Origin: Abyssalbus ytuae | GTDB taxonomy: Bacteria > Bacteroidota > Bacteroidia > Flavobacteriales > Flavobacteriaceae | NCBI RefSeq assembly: GCF_022807975.1 | Contig: NZ_CP094358.1 | Span: 930,001-994,000, forward strand | DNA: 64,000 bases | Direction: 5' to 3' | Program-made: the position numbers and the translations under genes | Notes under the pieces: model-generated | What the model was told of the DNA's origin: nothing | Seen by the model: only the letters and a program-made list of their open reading frames with translations | The model's database searches: none | In this document: positions 59,528 to 64,000 of the stretch, one piece after another | How the letters are laid out: every line of letters starts with the position of its first letter | How positions within the stretch are numbered: position 1 is the stretch's first letter

Positions 59528-61018
59528 TTATTTCCAAAAAGGATTTTGAGTAAATGCATCGTCTTTAGATTGAGAAGGAACATTATTGCTATTCCTGGCC
59601 ACTTCAGAAGCAGGGTATAACAATCTTACCGGCCTTACACCATCCGACTCGGCAGGTATTGGCAAATCAGAAGGAAAACCGGTTCTGGTAAGTTCTATCC
59701 ACGCCTCTATAGTTGAAGTTCCTATCAGGGCTAACCATTTTTGGGTGATAATTGCTTCAATTTTATCAGACGAAGCCGCCCAGGAAATATTCTCATCTGC
59801 CTGACTGTAATAGGTTAGAGCTTCATTTTCTGCATCTTCTACTCCCAAATAGATAAATGATTCTGTAATGGCCTCTTCGTATAAGGCTTGAGCATCACCA
59901 CTCATATAACCTCTTTCAACCGCCTCTGCCTGGGTAAATAAACTTTCGGACAATAACATAATAATCTGATCCTGCTCGGAACTTTTTAAAAGGCCGGGAC
60001 CTACTTTTGACAGATCGTTGTTGGTAAATCCGGTTCCCGGCAAAGTAGATGATTGTGGTGCACCCTGGTATCCTCCGTTAGCAGCTTCCAAAAACAACCT
60101 TTCTAAACGAGGATCATTGGTGTCTACCAGGTAATCAATAAGAAAATCGGAGGCAACCGTATAATCGTTTCGGTCTCTTTGATTTCCCGTAGTGGGCTGT
60201 ATAAAATAACCGTAAAACGGACTTTGTTTTTCGGTAGCATCAGAATAACCCGGGTTAGCAGATACATCAGATTGAATATATCCTAATCCGTTTGCGTTAA
60301 TTAATTCGATCTCATCTTCGATGTATTGATCCTGCCCGGTATTACTAAGCCTCACTAACATTCTTAATTTGATAGAATTCGCAAACCTCCCCCAGGCTGT
60401 CATATTTCCGCCAAAAATAATATCCTGCCCTTCCGGGTCTTCTGCATTGTCGGGTAAATCTTGAACTGTTAAAGCCGCTTCGGTCAGTTTATCAATTAAA
60501 TCTTTATAAATGGTCTCTGCATCATCATATGCAGGAGTAGGATTATTTCCCCGCTGATTGGCTTCAGTATAAGGAACATCTCCATATAAATCTACCAAAT
60601 ATTGATATTGATACGCTTTAAGCACTGTAGATATGACTTTGTATGTGGTATAATCTACCGCCCCGGTAGGATCCTCATAGTTCTCTACATACGTTAAATT
60701 TTTAAAAATCGAAGCATAGGATTTTTCAAAAATGTCTGTTAAAAAATTAGTAGTTATATTATATCTGAAAAAATTCTGATTAGCAGACCAATTAGAGGGT
60801 GTTGCCCAGTTGTATACAAAATAATTTCCGGCATACGTCATGGTCGTGCCATTTAAGTCGGCTAATCCCTGTTGGGCCGCCGGCAGTGTTAAACTCGGAG
60901 TCGATATTGGGGGATTATTAGGATTGTCATTAACATCCAGATAATCACTACAGCTTATACTAACTAACACTAAAGTCAAGAGTGTAATAGTTAATTTAAT
61001 AATATTTCTTGCTCTCAT
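59528..61018 (-). CDS. SusD-like_2 family surface lipoprotein
   Basis: Substrate-capturing partner of the SusC-like receptor at the right edge. The 496-residue protein has a lipoprotein signal (LVSISC, then SDYLDVNDNPNNP). The DVNxNPN start, FVYNWATPSNW, YQYLVDLYGDVPYTEANQ, and WGRFANSIKLRMLVRLSN identify the SusD-like_2 branch, distinct from the RagB-type SusD proteins elsewhere in this window. This branch often occurs with three-gene loci and is not always linked to glycan enzymes; in some species it imports peptides or other ligands. It lies nine bases after susC. Confidence 0.92.
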   Translation of the reverse strand: MRARNIIKLTITLLTLVLVSISCSDYLDVNDNPNNPPISTPSLTLPAAQQGLADLNGTTMTYAGNYFVYNWATPSNWSANQNFFRYNITTNFLTDIFEKSYASIFKNLTYVENYEDPTGAVDYTTYKVISTVLKAYQYQYLVDLYGDVPYTEANQRGNNPTPAYDDAETIYKDLIDKLTEAALTVQDLPDNAEDPEGQDIIFGGNMTAWGRFANSIKLRMLVRLSNTGQDQYIEDEIELINANGLGYIQSDVSANPGYSDATEKQSPFYGYFIQPTTGNQRDRNDYTVASDFLIDYLVDTNDPRLERLFLEAANGGYQGAPQSSTLPGTGFTNNDLSKVGPGLLKSSEQDQIIMLLSESLFTQAEAVERGYMSGDAQALYEEAITESFIYLGVEDAENEALTYYSQADENISWAASSDKIEAIITQKWLALIGTSTIEAWIELTRTGFPSDLPIPAESDGVRPVRLLYPASEVARNSNNVPSQSKDDAFTQNPFWK

Positions 61019-61027
61019 AAGTTTTTT

Positions 61028-64000
61028 TTAAAATTTAGCAGTTAAAGTAATTCCATACTGTCTTGTGGGTGGAGTCTGGGATTGTGTCCCGACACCAATG
61101 GCATTACCGGTAGTAAAGTTGAATTCAGGATCTGTATACACATTCTCAGCAGGCCTGAATGTAAACAGGTTTCTTCCGAACACCCCTATAGAAAGGTTTT
61201 GTAAACCTATTTTATCCATCAAATGCTCATCAAAATTATAAGTAAGTGCTACTTCCCTTATTTTTAAGGTAGTTGCATCAGTTACATAATTTTCTTTAAC
61301 ATCATTATACGCATCCCAAAAAGAGTTACCTCCACTGGAAGTTGGACGATCGGTATTGGCTACATACCCTCCATTTCCATCAGAATAAGAAGAATTCGGA
61401 AAAATAAAAGGTTCGCGGTTTGAGCTTGCACTATGTTTGGTAAGCCCGGTAAATTCAAGGGCATCAACAATACTGTTGTAAAATACGTGGCCGGTTCGGT
61501 AATCGGCTACTGCATAAAAGCTAAAATTTTTAAATTGAATGTTGGTATTTAACCCGATTATATAATCAGGAGTTGTTTTTCCCTGAGTAACTAATTCACT
61601 GCTTTGTATAGGGTCTCCGTCATCTCCTACTATTACCCTTCCCTGGTCATCTCTTTCATAAGCGGTAGTTCTTATTTGCGGATAAGGTTTTCCAACCTCT
61701 GCTACAATTTGAGCAGTAGAAAAACCTCCGATATCTACCATATTCACACCGCCGGTTAAGGAGAGTACTTCTGATTTAAAACCTGAATAATTAACCCCTA
61801 CCTCCCATTTAAAATCTTTATTTCTGAAGATTTTAGCGAGCAAATCAATTTCAATACCCTGATTTTGAATTTCGCCAATATTGGTCCATATGCTAGTGGC
61901 CCCGGATGAAGGTGCAATATTTATAGGCACAATTTGATCGGTAGTGTTGGTTTGGTATAAAGTAATATTACCATTTAACCTGCTTTTAAATAAACCAAAC
62001 TCTAAACCGGCTTCATAAGCAGTGGTGAATTCAGGATTCAGGTCAGGAGCCGATTCTCTGTAAGATTGTGCCAACCCCACTGTACTGCCATAAGGAAAAC
62101 TATAAGGTTCATCATCATAGTTCGCACTATTATCATTAGGCGCATAAAAAACAGGATTAGTCACATAAGGCCGGGGGTCATTTCCTGTTTCGGTAATATT
62201 AAAACTGGCTTTTAAATAACTGAGTCCCTTATCTCCCTTAATCCCCGGAAATGCATCGCTCACTACAAATGAAATCCCTCCTCCAGGATAAAAGTAAGAT
62301 TGTTCGTCTTTGGGTAAGGCAGAAGACCAGTCATTTCTTGCCGTTACATTTAAAAACAGGTAATCATTAAAACCAATTGTAAGGTCGCCGTATACACCTG
62401 CTTTTCTGTAAAGCTGAGATTCTTCTCCTCCGGCCAGATCACCAGTACGGGAGGAAACATTATAAAAGTCGGGAATTATAAGGTTCTCACCCGATACGTT
62501 CACCGCTTTATAAGTAGTAAGACGGATATTTTGCCCGATATTTGCATTTACCGAGAAATGTTCATCAATATCTTTTGTAATATTCAGGATAACATCACTG
62601 TTAAACCGGGTAGTATTACTTGTTTCATCATATACGCTGGCACCATAGGGGTCCATTTCGGAATACGGATGAGGGACATGAAATGCATAGGTAAAAGCAC
62701 CTAATTCCCGCTTAAAATTTTCAGATCCGCCAGTATACCCACCTCTCCAGTTCAAATTTAACCAGTCTGTAAAATCGTATTTCATGTGGGCTATAATGGT
62801 AAACTCCTGGTAATCGGTTTTTTCTCTTTGAGTATCTACAATAAAATAGGGATTTTCATAAAACCTGTAATAAGAAACTTCGTTTCTTGTAAACTCACCC
62901 GTTCTCCAATTTTTCATTTCTGTAATCGGAATATGTAAAGGAGTATTTAATACATTCCAGTAAAGAGGCCTGCCCTGTCTGCCCCCTACATCAGAAACCA
63001 CATTTGCATGAGACCGGAAGAAGGAAAAATTTCCTCCTATTTCAAATTTTTCAAAGTTTCTGCTTGCTTTTAATCTAACGTTGGTTCGGTTATAAGTATC
63101 TTTAGGAACAATACCTTTTACATTGGTCTGATCAAGAGAGAACATAAAATCACTGATATCATCACCTCCCTGAACTGTTAGCCCATGACGCACGGTAGAC
63201 CCCCTGTTAAAAAAGTTTTTATGGTTATCCTTAATAGGGGTAAAAGGCACCAGCCAAACTCTGCCATCTTCATAGGTTTCACTGGCTTCAACCAGCCGCC
63301 CGTCAAACCTGGGGCCCCAATTTACGTTTTCCAACGGGTAAAGTGTTCCGTCGGGAAAACCACCGGCTCCAAATTTATCCTGAAGCTCGGGCATATATGA
63401 TACACTTTCCTCCTGGTAGGAAGTAGTATAAGTAAGATTTAATTTTCCTTTACCTTTTATAGTTGAAATAAGGATAACACCGTTTGCTGCATCAGAACCG
63501 TATAAAGCCGAGGCATTCGCCCCTTTAAGTACACTTATATCGGCAATGTCGCTTGGGTTAATCCTGTCAAGTACCCCCCTGGAAGAAGGATAACCGTCAA
63601 TAACAATTAATGCTTCATTATTCCCTAACAAGGATCTGTTTCCCCTAAGTACCACACGTGTATTGGGGTTAACTCCGTTATTGGTAGTATTTACCTGTAA
63701 GCCGGAAACTTTTCCTACCATTACAGTGGCTGCATTTACAGCTTTGGTTTTGTTTACCTCTTCTCCCCCAACTTCCTGCACCGAATAGGATAACTCCTTA
63801 GGCTTTCTTTCAATTCCCAGGGCAGTAACCACCACTTCTTCCAGTGCCTGGGTATCTTCAGTCATTTGCACATTAATAACATTTGACTGTCCAACTGTTC
63901 GCTCCTCGGTCATCTGACCAATGAAAGAAAAAACAATAACCTGCCCCGGGGCTGCAGAAATGGAGTAAGTTCCGTCAAAATCCGTTTGTGTTCCGGTAGA
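61028..64000 (-). CDS. SusC/RagA-like TonB-dependent receptor, cut by the right window edge
   Basis: The reading frame remains open to base 64000, so the N-terminus lies outside. The visible 991 codons begin in a carboxypeptidase-regulatory-like domain (TQTDFDGTYSISAAPGQV), continue with the plug (ALEEVVVTALGIERKPKEL, GANASALYGSDAANGVILIST) and the beta-barrel, ending with GITLTAKF and a C-terminal Phe, the usual outer-membrane signature. An internal Met at 63913 is not the start. It differs from the other three SusC proteins (TALGIERK type) and pairs with a SusD-like_2 protein, so it probably serves another substrate. Confidence 0.95.
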   Translation of the reverse strand, partial: STGTQTDFDGTYSISAAPGQVIVFSFIGQMTEERTVGQSNVINVQMTEDTQALEEVVVTALGIERKPKELSYSVQEVGGEEVNKTKAVNAATVMVGKVSGLQVNTTNNGVNPNTRVVLRGNRSLLGNNEALIVIDGYPSSRGVLDRINPSDIADISVLKGANASALYGSDAANGVILISTIKGKGKLNLTYTTSYQEESVSYMPELQDKFGAGGFPDGTLYPLENVNWGPRFDGRLVEASETYEDGRVWLVPFTPIKDNHKNFFNRGSTVRHGLTVQGGDDISDFMFSLDQTNVKGIVPKDTYNRTNVRLKASRNFEKFEIGGNFSFFRSHANVVSDVGGRQGRPLYWNVLNTPLHIPITEMKNWRTGEFTRNEVSYYRFYENPYFIVDTQREKTDYQEFTIIAHMKYDFTDWLNLNWRGGYTGGSENFKRELGAFTYAFHVPHPYSEMDPYGASVYDETSNTTRFNSDVILNITKDIDEHFSVNANIGQNIRLTTYKAVNVSGENLIIPDFYNVSSRTGDLAGGEESQLYRKAGVYGDLTIGFNDYLFLNVTARNDWSSALPKDEQSYFYPGGGISFVVSDAFPGIKGDKGLSYLKASFNITETGNDPRPYVTNPVFYAPNDNSANYDDEPYSFPYGSTVGLAQSYRESAPDLNPEFTTAYEAGLEFGLFKSRLNGNITLYQTNTTDQIVPINIAPSSGATSIWTNIGEIQNQGIEIDLLAKIFRNKDFKWEVGVNYSGFKSEVLSLTGGVNMVDIGGFSTAQIVAEVGKPYPQIRTTAYERDDQGRVIVGDDGDPIQSSELVTQGKTTPDYIIGLNTNIQFKNFSFYAVADYRTGHVFYNSIVDALEFTGLTKHSASSNREPFIFPNSSYSDGNGGYVANTDRPTSSGGNSFWDAYNDVKENYVTDATTLKIREVALTYNFDEHLMDKIGLQNLSIGVFGRNLFTFRPAENVYTDPEFNFTTGNAIGVGTQSQTPPTRQYGITLTAKF

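Overview
The window looks like chromosomal DNA of a glycan-degrading Bacteroidota, most likely a flavobacterium, though the genus cannot be named from this sequence. Evidence: low G+C, A-rich leaders instead of strong Shine-Dalgarno sites, four SusC-like/SusD-like pairs, many secreted or lipoprotein glycoside hydrolases, and an ECF sigma/FecR pair next to a SusC-like receptor. It is a cluster of polysaccharide utilisation loci (PULs). I see no rRNA or tRNA genes, CRISPR array, transposase or phage genes.

Layout. (A) 411-1529 (-): secreted alkaline phosphatase. (B) 2291-9960 (+): SusC, SusD and two surface lipoproteins (DUF4959/DUF5126/DUF5000 type and DUF4998/discoidin type), closed by a hairpin terminator; then 10071-12545, a macroglobulin/plug chimera. 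(C) 27742-12605 (-): SusC, SusD, a terminator, a double-discoidin protein, an unassigned TIM-barrel-like enzyme, GH92, a sulfatase and GH110. (D) 40856-28042 (-): galactose mutarotase, glutaminase-A-like protein, GH127-like, GH3, GH31 and a second, atypical GH92. (E) 52593-41042 (-): ECF sigma factor, FecR anti-sigma, SusC with an STN signalling domain, SusD, the same two lipoprotein types as in B, a terminator, then a GH63-like enzyme. (F) 54783-52827 (-): an unrecognised secreted protein and a small remnant; divergently 54983-58570 (+): a GH2 beta-galactosidase with an N-terminal beta-trefoil. (G) 64000-58676 (-): a third type of uptake locus (SusC cut by the window edge, SusD-like_2, small lipoprotein).

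How it may work together. SusC/SusD pairs would bind and import oligosaccharides. The exo-acting enzymes would strip alpha-galactose (GH110), beta-galactose (GH2), alpha-mannose (two GH92), other alpha- and beta-linked sugars (GH31, GH3), an arabinofuranose- or anhydrogalactose-like unit (GH127-like) and sulfate. No classical endo-acting depolymerase is recognisable, so the target is probably a heterogeneous, sulfated, possibly phosphorylated glycan rather than a simple homopolymer.

Regulation. A LacI-type palindrome with core TAAAACGTTTTA occurs upstream of units B, C, D and the GH2 gene, with a one-mismatch copy nearer the phosphatase, so these units probably form one regulon under a LacI-family repressor not encoded here. 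Unit E is paralogous to B in gene order but has its own sigma/anti-sigma switch, and between fecR and susC there is a hairpin-plus-T-run on the opposite strand that could end an antisense RNA. The GH92 of unit D has Gln where the family's general acid Glu is expected, which in one characterised relative goes with mannose-1-phosphate-type linkages.
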